Source of the DNA: Pseudooceanicola sp.
Lineage (GTDB): Bacteria; Pseudomonadota; Alphaproteobacteria; Rhodobacterales; Rhodobacteraceae
Reading direction: 5' to 3'
DNA length: 64,000 nucleotides
Assembly (NCBI RefSeq): GCF_029213205.1
Contig: NZ_JARGNH010000007.1
Coordinates: forward strand, 1 to 64,000
The position numbers and the translations under genes were made by a program. Shown one piece after another: positions 34,128 to 45,326 of the stretch (position 1 is the first letter of the stretch; each line of letters starts with the position of its first letter). The notes under the pieces were generated by a model. It worked only from the letters and a program-made list of their open reading frames with translations, did not search any database and was not told the origin of the DNA.

Positions 34128-35291
34128 ATGCAATCAACAATTGGGGCTGGATATGACGAGATCCGCGATGCTGTTCGCACCCTTTGCGCCGAATTTCCGG
34201 CCGAATATCACCGCAAGGTCGATGAGGAACGCGGCTATCCCGAGGCCTTTGTCGATGCGCTGACCCGCAATGGCTGGATGGCGGCACTGATTCCCGAAGC
34301 CTATGGCGGTTCTGGCCTCGGCCTTGCCGAAGCTTCGGTGATCATGGAAGAAATCAACCGCGCGGGCGGCAATTCCGGCGCCTGTCACGGCCAGATGTAT
34401 AATATGAACACCCTGATGCAGCATGGCTCAGAGGCGCAGCGGCAGAAATACCTGCCCAAGATCGCCTCAGGCGAATTGCGCCTGCAAAGCATGGGCGTGA
34501 CCGAACCGACCACCGGCACCGACACCACCAAGATCAAGACCACGGCGGTGAAAAAGGGCGACCGCTATGTGATCAACGGCCAGAAGGTCTGGATCAGCCG
34601 GGTGCAACATTCCGATCTGATGATCCTGCTGGCCCGCACCACGCCGCTGTCCGAAGTCAAAAAGAAATCCGAAGGGCTGTCGATCTTTCTGGTCGATATC
34701 AAGGAAGCCCGAGCCAAGGGCATGGAGGTCAAACCGATCCTCAACATGGTCAACCACGAGACCAATGAGCTGTTCTTTGACAATCTCGAAATTCCCGCCG
34801 AAAACCTGATCGGCGAAGAAGGCCAGGGCTTTAAATACATCCTCACCGGGCTGAATGCCGAACGGTCGCTGATCGCGGCGGAATGTATCGGCGACGGCTA
34901 TTGGTTCATCGACAAGGTCAGCGCCTATGTGAAGGACCGCGAGGTATTCGGGCGGCCGATCGGGCAGAACCAGGGGGTGCAATTCCCGATTGCCGAAAGC
35001 TTTATCGAGGTCGAGGCCGCCAATCTGATGCGGTTCGAGGCCTGCCGCCTGTTCGATGCCGGTGAACCCTGCGGCGCCCAGGCCAATATGGCGAAATACC
35101 TGGCGGCCAAGGCCAGCTGGGAAGCGGCGAATGCCTGCCTGCAATTCCACGGCGGCTTTGGATTCGCTGCCGAATACGATGTCGAACGCAAATTCCGCGA
35201 AACCCGGCTGTATCAGGTGGCGCCAATCTCGACCAACCTGATCCTGTCCTATGTGGCCGAGCATATCCTCGGCCTGCCAAGGTCGTTCTGA
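34128..35291 (+). CDS. Acyl-CoA dehydrogenase
   Basis: A 387-aa FAD enzyme. The flavin-binding loop reads MGVTEPTTGTDTTKI, followed by VINGQKVWIS; C-terminal residues include LQFHGGFGFAAEYDVER. It would oxidise an acyl-CoA to its 2-enoyl form and pass electrons to ETF, whose ETF:quinone oxidoreductase is encoded at the end of the window. AGGAGG lies 4-9 nt before the ATG. The stop overlaps the CoA-transferase start by one base, so the pair likely acts on the same acid. Chain length is not predictable. Confidence 0.92.
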   Translation: MQSTIGAGYDEIRDAVRTLCAEFPAEYHRKVDEERGYPEAFVDALTRNGWMAALIPEAYGGSGLGLAEASVIMEEINRAGGNSGACHGQMYNMNTLMQHGSEAQRQKYLPKIASGELRLQSMGVTEPTTGTDTTKIKTTAVKKGDRYVINGQKVWISRVQHSDLMILLARTTPLSEVKKKSEGLSIFLVDIKEARAKGMEVKPILNMVNHETNELFFDNLEIPAENLIGEEGQGFKYILTGLNAERSLIAAECIGDGYWFIDKVSAYVKDREVFGRPIGQNQGVQFPIAESFIEVEAANLMRFEACRLFDAGEPCGAQANMAKYLAAKASWEAANACLQFHGGFGFAAEYDVERKFRETRLYQVAPISTNLILSYVAEHILGLPRSF

Positions 35292-36421
35292 TGACGGCGC
35301 TGCCGCTGGCGGGGCTGACCGTCGTCGCTGTGGAGCAGGCGGTTGCGGCGCCGTTCTGCACCGCAAGGCTGGCCGATGCTGGCGCAAGGGTGATCAAGAT
35401 CGAGCGCCCCGAGGGCGATTTTGCGCGCGGATATGACGCTGCCGTCAAGGGCCAGTCCAGCTATTTCGTCTGGCTCAACCGGGGCAAGGAATCGCATGTG
35501 CTCGACCTCGCATCAGAGGCGGGCAAGCGGGCGCTCGACGAACTGCTGGCCGGTGCCGATGTGCTGGTACAGAACCTCAAATCCGGGGCGCTTGACCGGC
35601 TCGGCTTTGGCCCGCAGCGGCTACGCACCCGCTATCCGCGCCTAATCCAATGCGCCATCACCGGCTATGGTGACAGCGGCCCCTATGCCAATCGCAAGGC
35701 CTATGACCTGCTGGTGCAGGCCGAAACCGGGCTGGCCTCGATCACCGGCGGGCCGGAGGAACCGGCGCGGGTCGGGATCTCGGTGGTCGATATCGCCACC
35801 GGTGCCACCGCCCATGCGGCGGTGCTTGAAGCGCTGATCGGGCGCGGCATCACCGGCGAAGGTGCCGATATCCGGATTTCGATGTTTGACGTGATGGCCG
35901 ATTGGCTGACCGTGCCGCTGCTGAACCACGAGGCCGGGCGCAGCCCGACCCGGATCGGCCTGGCGCATCCGTCGATTGCCCCCTACGGGGTCTTTAGCGC
36001 GGCGGATGGTGGGCAAATCCTGATCTCGATCCAGAGCGAGCGGGAATGGGCGAAGTTCTGTGCCGAGTTCCTGCAGGACAAGAGCCCGATCAGCGACCCG
36101 CGCTTTGCCAGCAATGTCGCCCGGGTGCAGAATCGCGCGGAGACCGACGCGCTGGTCGGCGCCGCCTTTCTGCGCCACAGCACGGCGGCGGCGATTGATC
36201 TGCTGACCCGCGCCGATGTCGCCTTTGCCAGCGTCAATGACATGGAGGGTCTGGCCCGGCATCCGCATCTGCGCCGGGTCGAGGTCGCCACCCCGGCAGG
36301 ACCGGTGCATTTCCCCGCCCCGGCGGCGATTTTCACCGATGCGCCGCGCGCCCTCGGCCCGGTGCCTGCCCTTGGGTCAGGCACGCAGGCAGCTTGTGAT
36401 GCGCCGCCAAATAAACAATAA
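35291..36421 (+). CDS. CaiB/BaiF (class III) CoA-transferase, first copy
   Basis: A 376-aa protein of the formyl-CoA transferase fold. Landmarks are EQAVAAPFCTARLADAGARVIKIERPEGDFAR in the N-terminus (quoted in part), WLNRGKESHVLDLA, and ITGYGDSGPY. The nucleophilic Asp is expected in the segment YDLLVQAETG. It would activate a carboxylic acid by CoA transfer, supplying the substrate of the adjacent acyl-CoA dehydrogenase. Translational overlap with that gene supports coupling. Confidence 0.9.
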   Translation: MTALPLAGLTVVAVEQAVAAPFCTARLADAGARVIKIERPEGDFARGYDAAVKGQSSYFVWLNRGKESHVLDLASEAGKRALDELLAGADVLVQNLKSGALDRLGFGPQRLRTRYPRLIQCAITGYGDSGPYANRKAYDLLVQAETGLASITGGPEEPARVGISVVDIATGATAHAAVLEALIGRGITGEGADIRISMFDVMADWLTVPLLNHEAGRSPTRIGLAHPSIAPYGVFSAADGGQILISIQSEREWAKFCAEFLQDKSPISDPRFASNVARVQNRAETDALVGAAFLRHSTAAAIDLLTRADVAFASVNDMEGLARHPHLRRVEVATPAGPVHFPAPAAIFTDAPRALGPVPALGSGTQAACDAPPNKQ

Positions 36422-36466
36422 TCGAGGCCTTCACCGCACCTCAGTGCCAGAACTTGGAACATTCAG

Positions 36467-37249
36467 CTGTCACAGGCGTTCAGACTGCCCGCGATTCTGG
36501 AAATCGCCCGCGCCGAAGGAAAAGTGACCGTCGAGGGCCTGGCCAGCCATTTCGGCGTCGCTGTCCAGACCATCCGCCGCGACCTGTCAGAGCTGGCCGA
36601 GAGCGGCCAGTTGAACCGCGTGCATGGCGGTGCCGTGCTGCCTGCGGGCCCCACCAATATGGGGTATACCGCGCGCACCAACCTGCATGCTGACGCGAAA
36701 AGATCCATTGCCCGTGCCTGCGCCGGCGAAATCCCGGACAGCGCCTCGCTGTTCCTGAACATCGGCACCTCGACCGAGGCGGTGGCGCGGGAATTGCTGA
36801 ACCACCGCGATCTGCTGGTGGTCACCAACAATATCAACGTCGCCAATATCCTGGCCGGCAATCCGAATTGCGAGGTCATCGTCGCCGGCGGATCGCTGCG
36901 CCGGTCGGACGGCGGGCTGGTCGGGGTTCTGGCGATCCGCACCATCGAACAATTCAAGTTCGACTATGCCGTCATCGGCTGTTCGGCCCTGGACGAAGAC
37001 GGCGATCTGATGGATTACGACCTGCAAGAGGTGGTGGTCAGCCAGACCATCATCCGTCAGTCCAAACGCGCCTTGCTGGTCGCCGATGCCTCGAAATTCC
37101 AGCGCAGCGCGCCGATGGTGATCGACTCGCTGGCCTCGATCGACACCCTGTTCACCGACCGTCCGGTGCCCGGGGCCCTGGTCGAAAGATGCGAGACCTG
37201 GGGCACCCAGTTGCAGATCTGCCCCCCTGAGGATGACGCCGCAACTTAG
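36467..37249 (+). CDS. DeoR/GlpR-family regulator with non-canonical start
   Basis: About 260 aa. The winged helix is SQAFRLPAILEIARAEGK, then VTVEGLASHFGVAVQTIRRDL, and the sugar-phosphate-sensing DeoRC domain follows (IGTSTEAVARELL near residue 98, ADASKFQR near 210). The first in-frame standard start is GTG at 36524, which would cut off the first DNA-binding helix. The homologous N-terminus begins at CTG 36467, with TTGGAA 8-13 nt upstream; ATT 36461 is another option. Only 45 nt separate it from the CoA-transferase stop. It may be weakly translated or a decaying gene. Confidence 0.75.
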   Translation: MSQAFRLPAILEIARAEGKVTVEGLASHFGVAVQTIRRDLSELAESGQLNRVHGGAVLPAGPTNMGYTARTNLHADAKRSIARACAGEIPDSASLFLNIGTSTEAVARELLNHRDLLVVTNNINVANILAGNPNCEVIVAGGSLRRSDGGLVGVLAIRTIEQFKFDYAVIGCSALDEDGDLMDYDLQEVVVSQTIIRQSKRALLVADASKFQRSAPMVIDSLASIDTLFTDRPVPGALVERCETWGTQLQICPPEDDAAT

Positions 37250-37353
37250 CCCGTCCCGCCGCGCCTCTCTGTTTGACATGACCACCAGTTCCTGACCAAG
37301 TTGCGCCCGGAAATGAGGCGAATCGCAACGATCCGCAGCAGAGGAGAGACGAT

Positions 37354-38553
37354 TTGGGACCACTTCAAGGGCTGCGCGTGCTCGATCTGACATCGGTGTT
37401 GATGGGGCCCTATGCGACCCAGATTCTTGGCGATTTCGGCGCTGACATCATCAAGGTCGAGGCCCCCGAAGGCGATGTGACCCGCCAGATCGGGCCGACA
37501 CGAAACGCCGGGATGGGGGCGGTGTTCCTGAACACCAACCGCTCCAAGGGCAGCGTGGCGCTGGATCTGAAAACCCCGGAAGGCCGGGATGTGGCGATCC
37601 GGCTGGCGCGGGATTGCGATGTGGTGGTGTCCAACATCCGGCCCCGGGCGATGGCACGGCTGGGCCTCTCATATGAGGCGCTGTCGGCCGAGAACCCCCG
37701 GCTGATCCATGCCGCTCTCGTCGGCTTTGACCAGCGCGGCCCCTATGCCGACCGTCCGGCCTATGACGACCTGATCCAGGGCGGATCGGGCATTGCCCAC
37801 AGCTTTGTGCGTGCCGGTCAGCGCCCCTCCTATGTGCCGGCGGCGATTGCCGACCGGATCGTCGGCCTGGCGGCGGTCAATGCGATTCTGGCGGCGGTGG
37901 TGGAACGCGACCGCTCCGGCCTCGGTCAGCAAGTCGAGGTGCCGATGTTTGAAACCATGCTGGCGATGATCCTTGGCGATCACCTCGGCGGGCTGACCTA
38001 TGATCCGCCGATGGATCAGGGTGGTTATGCCCGCCACCTGTCTCCCGACCGGCGCCCCTACCAGACCAGCGATGGCTATATCTGCGCGCTGATCTACAAC
38101 GATGGCCATTGGAACCGGTTCTTTGCCGCGATTGGCCGCCCCGAGATGCCCGCCGCCGATCCGCGCTATGCGACCTTTGCCTCCAGAATGCAGAATATCG
38201 ATGCGGTCTATGCCGAATTGGGCGAGATCCTGTTGACCCGCAGCACCGCCGACTGGCTGGCGCTGTTTGACGCCGCCGACGTGCCCGCCCTGCCGATGCA
38301 CAGCTACGCCTCGGCGCTGGAAGACCCGCATCTGGTCGCCACCGGTTTCTTTGAGAATGTCGAGCACCCGAGCGAAGGGGCGATCCGCTCGATGGCGGTG
38401 CCGACGCGATTCTCACGCAGCCCTGCACAGCCGGAAAAACCAGCGCCGCGCCTCGGCGCGGACACTGCCAGGGTGCTGGGGGAGGCCGGGTTCAGCGCCG
38501 ATGAAATCGCGGCACTGGCGCAGTCCGGGGCCTTTGGACGGCCACAGAAATAG
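37354..38553 (+). CDS. CaiB/BaiF (class III) CoA-transferase, second copy
   Basis: A 399-aa protein starting at TTG, 5 nt after GAGGAGAG. It has LQGLRVLDLTSVLMGPYATQ at the N-terminus, ADIIKVEAPEGD, FLNTNRSKGSVALDL and the active-site region PAYDDLIQGGSG (likely Asp in YDD). It differs clearly from the copy at 35291, so the two probably handle different acids or form a heteromer. The downstream gap holds only a P450 remnant. Confidence 0.9.
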   Translation: MGPLQGLRVLDLTSVLMGPYATQILGDFGADIIKVEAPEGDVTRQIGPTRNAGMGAVFLNTNRSKGSVALDLKTPEGRDVAIRLARDCDVVVSNIRPRAMARLGLSYEALSAENPRLIHAALVGFDQRGPYADRPAYDDLIQGGSGIAHSFVRAGQRPSYVPAAIADRIVGLAAVNAILAAVVERDRSGLGQQVEVPMFETMLAMILGDHLGGLTYDPPMDQGGYARHLSPDRRPYQTSDGYICALIYNDGHWNRFFAAIGRPEMPAADPRYATFASRMQNIDAVYAELGEILLTRSTADWLALFDAADVPALPMHSYASALEDPHLVATGFFENVEHPSEGAIRSMAVPTRFSRSPAQPEKPAPRLGADTARVLGEAGFSADEIAALAQSGAFGRPQK

Positions 38554-38595
38554 CGCAGGACAATAGCGCCGGACCGGTCCGCCAGCGAAAGCGGA

Positions 38596-38850
38596 TCACC
38601 CCCGGCGCAGCCGGTTCAGCACGATCCGCAACGGCAACTTGGCCAGCGATTGGCCAGCACAGTTCGGCGGGTCGATGCCGAACCACAGGTGCCGGGTCGG
38701 ACTGCGGTCGGGGTCAGACTCTTGCGGAATGTCAAACACCGCCTCGTCGAAATTCGCCGACAAGAAGCTCAGAGCCACCGCCAGCCCTTAGGAATGGTGG
38801 TGCCGCCGATCTCGACCGGCCTTGTGACGCTGCGCACCAGCGCCTGACTG
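38596..38850 (-). pseudogene. Cytochrome P450 C-terminal remnant
   Basis: Read leftward, one frame gives ALVRSVTRPVEIGGTTIPKG, then after a frameshift ALSFLSANFDEAVFD, PQESDPDRSPTRHLWFG and CAGQSLAKLPLRIVLNRL. This follows the order of the P450 beta-1 strand region, meander and haem loop (FGxGxHxCxG). The haem loop is altered: the position of the conserved His before Cys is Asn. The N-terminal three quarters are missing. It occupies most of the 350-nt gap before oxyR. Confidence 0.75.
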
Positions 38851-38905
38851 GGCGCGCAATAGCTGGCATTCCTCAATCGTGCTGCGCCGCGCCTCGGTGA
38901 CGGTC

Positions 38906-39820
38906 TCAACCTGCAGGTCGACCGTCCTCAGGGGCGCCCGCCGCCCGCCGCACCAACGCGGCAAGCTCGTGCATCTGCGCGGTCAGCGGGCTGCGGCGGC
39001 GCCAGACCATGCCGATCCGGCGCCCCGGCTGTGCCCCGGCAAAGCGGGCGATGCTGACGGCGGTGTGACGCGTTTCCACCGGGATCGCCATTTCCGGGAT
39101 CAGGGTCATCCCCAGCCCGGCGGCCACCATCTGCACCAATGTCGCCAGCGAGGTGCCGTCCAGCCCATCGCGCTGCGCGCCTGGATTGGTGCCGCAATAG
39201 GCCAGCGCCTGATCGCGAAAACAATGACCCTCTTCCAGCAGCAACAGCTTTTCCTGCGCCAGCGCCTCGCGGTCGGGCACCGGCTTGGCGGCCTCGGCAG
39301 CGGCGCGGATCAACACGAAGGATTCCGAAAACAGCGTCACCTCGGTCAGCGTCGGTTCATCAACCGGCAGCGCCACGATCGCCGCATCCAGACGCCCGGT
39401 GCTCAATTCCTCGATCAGCCTTGCGGTGACGGTCTCACGCAAATGCAGGTCGAGCCCCGGATGCGCCTGCCTGAGATTGCCGACCAGACGCGGCAGCAGA
39501 TAGGGGGCAATGGTCGGGATCACCCCCAGGTTCAGCCGCCCGGCCAGCCCCGGCCCCTGGGCGCGGGCCAGATCCTCGAGATCCGCGACCGCACGCAGGA
39601 TGTCGCGCGCCCGCAGGACGAAATCCTGTCCGAAACGGGTCAGCCGCAGCCCCCGGCCGCCACGTTCAAACAGCGCATGGCCCAGCGTCGCCTCAAGATC
39701 ACGAATCTGCATCGACAACGCAGGCTGTGAGATCGCACAGACCTCGGCGGCGCGGGTGAAATGGCCCTGGGTCGCCAGCGCATCGAAGTAGCGAAGCTGT
39801 TTGAATGTCACATTTAGCAT
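38906..39820 (-). CDS. oxyR: Hydrogen peroxide-inducible activator OxyR
   Basis: A 304-aa LysR-type regulator. HTH residues 4-60 (TFKQLRYFDALATQGHFTRAAEVC) are followed by a substrate-like domain with the redox pair Cys200 and Cys209 in GHCFRDQALAYC, the diagnostic OxyR disulfide. It diverges from katG with 140 nt between them, so peroxide would induce katG through it. The C-terminus (APEDGRPAG) is slightly longer than in E. coli. Confidence 0.92.
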   Translation of the reverse strand: MLNVTFKQLRYFDALATQGHFTRAAEVCAISQPALSMQIRDLEATLGHALFERGGRGLRLTRFGQDFVLRARDILRAVADLEDLARAQGPGLAGRLNLGVIPTIAPYLLPRLVGNLRQAHPGLDLHLRETVTARLIEELSTGRLDAAIVALPVDEPTLTEVTLFSESFVLIRAAAEAAKPVPDREALAQEKLLLLEEGHCFRDQALAYCGTNPGAQRDGLDGTSLATLVQMVAAGLGMTLIPEMAIPVETRHTAVSIARFAGAQPGRRIGMVWRRRSPLTAQMHELAALVRRAAGAPEDGRPAG

Positions 39821-39822
39821 AA

Positions 39823-42156
<2,334 letters not shown>

Positions 42157-42174
42157 TCTGACAAGACCTCTGCT

Positions 42175-42201
42175 GGACGCGGCCCCTCGCAGGCCGCGTC
42201 C
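42175..42201 (+). terminator. Putative katG terminator stem-loop
   Basis: GGACGCGGCC (42175-42184) and GGCCGCGTCC (42192-42201) form a perfect 10-bp stem around a 7-nt loop, 19 nt after the katG stop. It is not followed by a T run, so Rho assistance or an RNA-end role is possible. Confidence 0.55.
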
Positions 42202-42335
42202 GCCCCCGGCCCTTGGCCACCCCTCCCCACTTTGCCGCATATCGAGCAGCCGCGCGCCCGGCATTGACTCCGGGCAAATCAATGGTCACACCATTGAGCA
42301 ACGCCGTCACGCGGCCGGACTCGGAGAGGATGAAA

Positions 42336-43529
42336 ATGATCGACGACACAGCAGAAAAAACCGCCAAAAGTTTTGGCGCATGGGCGATGCCCGACGAATA
42401 TCGCGAATTGCAGGCCACCGTGCGCCGCTTTGTGCAGAGCGACATCAAAGCGGTCGAAGACACGCTGCCGCATGACGCCACCTATTGCCCGTCCGACAAG
42501 TTGAAGCCGTTGCAGGACAAGGCCAAATCGCTGGGCCTGTGGTGCGTGCGCACCCCCGCCGAATTCGGAGGTGCCGGGCTGAACCTGCTGGGACAGGCGG
42601 TCTTTGCCGAAGAGGCCAAGCAAGTGCGTATGGGCCTCTATAACCCGGCGATGGGGGCCTTCGGCATCGACCCGCCCAATGTGATCTGGGAGGGCAACCG
42701 CCAGCAGATCGAGAAATACGGCCTGCCGGGTGTGGACAAGGGCAGCAAGTGTTTCGTCGCGATTTCGGAAAGCTCGGGCGGGGCCGATCCGGGGCGGGCG
42801 ATTCAGCTCAAGGCCGAACAGGTTGGCAATAAATACATTCTCAACGGCTCCAAGATGTGGATCACCGGCGCCGACAAGGCCGATTGGGGCATCGTTTATG
42901 CCCGCACCGGCGGACGTGGTCGCTCTGGCATCACCTCGTTCATCGTCGACCGCGACACCCCCGGCCTGACGGTCAAGGAAATCCCGGTCATTCGCGCCTA
43001 TTCGCCGTTCGAGCTGCATTTCGACAATGTCGAAATTCCCATCGAGAACCGGTTGGGCGAAGAGGGTCAGGGTTTTGCCCTGGCCGAGAAATGGCTGGTG
43101 GACAACCGCATTTCCTATTCCGCCGGGACCCTCGGGGTGGCCAGCGCCGCGCTCGACATCGCCATCGCCTGGGCCAAGGAACGCGAGACCTTTGGCTCTA
43201 AACTGGCTGACAAACAGGCGGTGCAATGGATGCTCGCCGACAGCGATATGGAGCTGCGCGCGGCCCGGCTGATCGTCTATGACGCCGCCTGGAAAGGCGA
43301 TCTGGGCGAGGATTTCAAACTTGAAGCCTCGATCGCCAAGGTCACCGCAACCGAAACCGCCGGCCGCATCGTCGACCGGGCAATCCAGATCATGGGCGGG
43401 CTCGGCCTGTCCAAGGAATTGCCACTCGAACGCTGGTATCGCGAATTGCGCATTCACCGCATTGGCGAAGGCCCCTCCGAGGTGCATCGCATGGTGGTGG
43501 CGCGCAACCTGCTCAGCGGTCGCCGCTGA
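42336..43529 (+). CDS. Acyl-CoA dehydrogenase, second family member
   Basis: A 397-aa protein. The flavin loop is represented by ISESSGGADPGRAI, followed by ILNGSKMWITGADKADWG, and the C-terminal part has AIQIMGGLGLSKELPLERWYRE. The catalytic-base region differs from the enzyme at 34128, so a different acyl-CoA is likely. ATGs at 42330 and 42336 both follow GGAGAGG; I prefer 42336. It converges on the truncated CoA-ligase, 89 nt between the stops, a region with a MarR-like fragment. Confidence 0.92.
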   Translation: MIDDTAEKTAKSFGAWAMPDEYRELQATVRRFVQSDIKAVEDTLPHDATYCPSDKLKPLQDKAKSLGLWCVRTPAEFGGAGLNLLGQAVFAEEAKQVRMGLYNPAMGAFGIDPPNVIWEGNRQQIEKYGLPGVDKGSKCFVAISESSGGADPGRAIQLKAEQVGNKYILNGSKMWITGADKADWGIVYARTGGRGRSGITSFIVDRDTPGLTVKEIPVIRAYSPFELHFDNVEIPIENRLGEEGQGFALAEKWLVDNRISYSAGTLGVASAALDIAIAWAKERETFGSKLADKQAVQWMLADSDMELRAARLIVYDAAWKGDLGEDFKLEASIAKVTATETAGRIVDRAIQIMGGLGLSKELPLERWYRELRIHRIGEGPSEVHRMVVARNLLSGRR

Positions 43530-43539
43530 CTCTGTCGGC

Positions 43540-43640
43540 CCGGCGCCGCAGCCGGGCTGACCCAGATGCGCGGTCAGGTTCAGGATCAACCGACAGAGCG
43601 CCTGACGTTCGGCCTCGGTCAGCGGCTGCAACAGGTTTCC
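43540..43640 (-). pseudogene. Possible MarR-type regulator C-terminal fragment
   Basis: One leftward frame reads NLLQPLTEAERQALCRLILN and then LTAHLG, the pattern of the last helices of a MarR-family repressor. It lacks a start, a DNA-binding domain and its own stop, and overlaps the 3' end of the truncated CoA-ligase in another frame. The identification is tentative, as the fragment is short. Confidence 0.4.
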
Positions 43641-45181
43641 TGATGCGTCTTCATGCTGCGTTCCGAGACGATGGTTTCGCCGCGCCCTGCAGCCTCCAGG
43701 AGCGCCGCGCGCACCTCGGGCAGGGAATTGCCGTTGACCACCTCCAGCTGCGCCGGGCCGCCAGTGTTCCAGACCCGGCACCAGGCATCCAGCGCCGCAA
43801 CCCCGGCGGCGGCCTGATGCGGCATCGGGAAATAGGGCAGGTTGTAAGCGTCAAGCAGGGCGTAATCGCCTTTGTCGAAACTGCCGCCCGGCCAGCAGGC
43901 GATCACGATCTCATCCCGCTCGCGCGCGATCCGGCCCAGATCGTCGAGCGGCCCCTTATAGCTCTGTGCCACGGTCAGCGACGGGATCACCACCTGGACA
44001 TCGTCAAAGCCTGCAAAAATCTCGGTGCAGCGGCCCCAAAAGGCATCACCGCCCACCACCTGCGCAGTGGTGTCCAGCGGGTTCTGCGCCCTGAGCGGAA
44101 AGTCCACCGCCTCGGAAAACAGCGCATCGGCACCTGCCGGCGGCGTCGGAAAGGTCAGCCCGGCAAAGGTGCCATGGTCGGCCATCAGCCCGACATGCCC
44201 GCCTGACAGACAGAACGAGGCGCAATGGGCACCGGGATTGCTGTAGCTGGCCAGCTTGCCCGCCCGACGCAACCGCGCGAACATCGAGGACAGCCGGAAC
44301 AGATCGTCGATATCCTTGGCCAGCGCCACGCCATAGCGACGCGCCACCATGTCAAAGAGGTCCGAAGATCCTGCCAGCGCCCCGGTGTGGCTCTGCGCCA
44401 TCACCTTGCCCAGCGACGAGCGCCCGGTTTTCAGAATCGTCACCGGCTTGCCGACCCGACCAGCCCGGTCGAGGAAGGCCAGAAACGCCGCCGGATTGCG
44501 CACCGCCTCGATCACCAGCGCGATGGAATTGGTGTGCGGGTCATCAATCAGCGCCTCGGCACATTCGATCGCGTCGAGATCGGCCTCGTTCCCGGTGGAA
44601 ATCATATGCGAGAACCCGACGCCCTCGGTCAGCCCGCAATAGATGATCGAGGCAAAGGCCAGCCCGCCGCTCTGCGAGGACACGCCGACATCGCCCGCCG
44701 GAATATCGGGCCATTCCATCGCCGCCGCCGCCGCCGCGCCGATATGGTCATGGAAATTGGCAAAGCCGATGCAATTCGGCCCCAGCACCCGGATGCCCAG
44801 CCCGCGCGCCTTGTCGGCCATCGCCTGTTGCAGCGCGATGCCTTCGGCTTCGCCGGTTTCGGCAAAGCCCGCGGCACCGCAGAACATCAGCTTGACCCCC
44901 TTGCTCGCCAGCCCGTCGAGCGTATCCAGCACGTTGCCCGGCCCCAGCCCGTAGATCACACAATCAACGCTGTCGGGCAGGTCCTGCACCGATGGATAAC
45001 AGCGCTGCCCGGCGATCTCTTCGCGGTTCGGATTGACCGGATAGATCGCGCCGGGGAACCCATGCCGCAGCAGCGACGGCACGATCCGCCCGGTGAACCG
45101 GGTCGGGTTCGACGAGGCGCCAACCACGGCAATCGAACGCGGGGTGAACAGCGACATGTCGATGCCACGGGCCTGGGTCAT
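43619..45181 (-). CDS. NDP-forming acyl-CoA synthetase, truncated (CoA-binding half only)
   Basis: A 520-aa product. It starts MTQARGIDMSLFTPRSIAVVGASSN (quoted in part) with the CoA-binding Rossmann domain, followed by the two succinyl-CoA-ligase-like domains (VGVSSQSGGLAFA, AQSHTGALAGSSD) with the expected phospho-His region near the conserved TGALAG. Single-chain family members continue with a roughly 220-aa ATP-grasp domain. Here the sequence breaks at ETIVSERSMKTH into an unrelated QETCCSR tail. A deletion of the 3' half is likely, and activity is doubtful unless a separate beta subunit exists elsewhere. The start has AGGAG upstream. Confidence 0.8.
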   Translation of the reverse strand: MTQARGIDMSLFTPRSIAVVGASSNPTRFTGRIVPSLLRHGFPGAIYPVNPNREEIAGQRCYPSVQDLPDSVDCVIYGLGPGNVLDTLDGLASKGVKLMFCGAAGFAETGEAEGIALQQAMADKARGLGIRVLGPNCIGFANFHDHIGAAAAAAMEWPDIPAGDVGVSSQSGGLAFASIIYCGLTEGVGFSHMISTGNEADLDAIECAEALIDDPHTNSIALVIEAVRNPAAFLAFLDRAGRVGKPVTILKTGRSSLGKVMAQSHTGALAGSSDLFDMVARRYGVALAKDIDDLFRLSSMFARLRRAGKLASYSNPGAHCASFCLSGGHVGLMADHGTFAGLTFPTPPAGADALFSEAVDFPLRAQNPLDTTAQVVGGDAFWGRCTEIFAGFDDVQVVIPSLTVAQSYKGPLDDLGRIARERDEIVIACWPGGSFDKGDYALLDAYNLPYFPMPHQAAAGVAALDAWCRVWNTGGPAQLEVVNGNSLPEVRAALLEAAGRGETIVSERSMKTHQETCCSR

Positions 45182-45240
45182 TTCAGGGGCTCCTGATTGG
45201 ATCAATGATTGGATCTGGCCCGGGGCGCCGGGACAAAGAA

Positions 45241-45272
45241 GCCCTGCCAGGGTCTGATATCCCCGGCAGGGC
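45241..45272 (-). terminator. Stem-loop between the PrpD gene and the truncated CoA-ligase
   Basis: GCCCTGCC (45241-45248) pairs with GGCAGGGC (45265-45272), with an inner GGG/CCC. It lies 55 nt past the MmgE/PrpD stop and before the next leftward gene, consistent with a terminator or attenuator. There is no strong T tract. Confidence 0.5.
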
Positions 45273-45326
45273 AGTCACCGGAACACCAACTGAGGTGCCC
45301 CGACGGGAGAAACAGTTTGCCGCCGC

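Noticed and set aside
36524-37249. DeoR regulator starting at GTG 36524
   Set aside because: It would delete the first helix of the DNA-binding domain, whose sequence is intact upstream.
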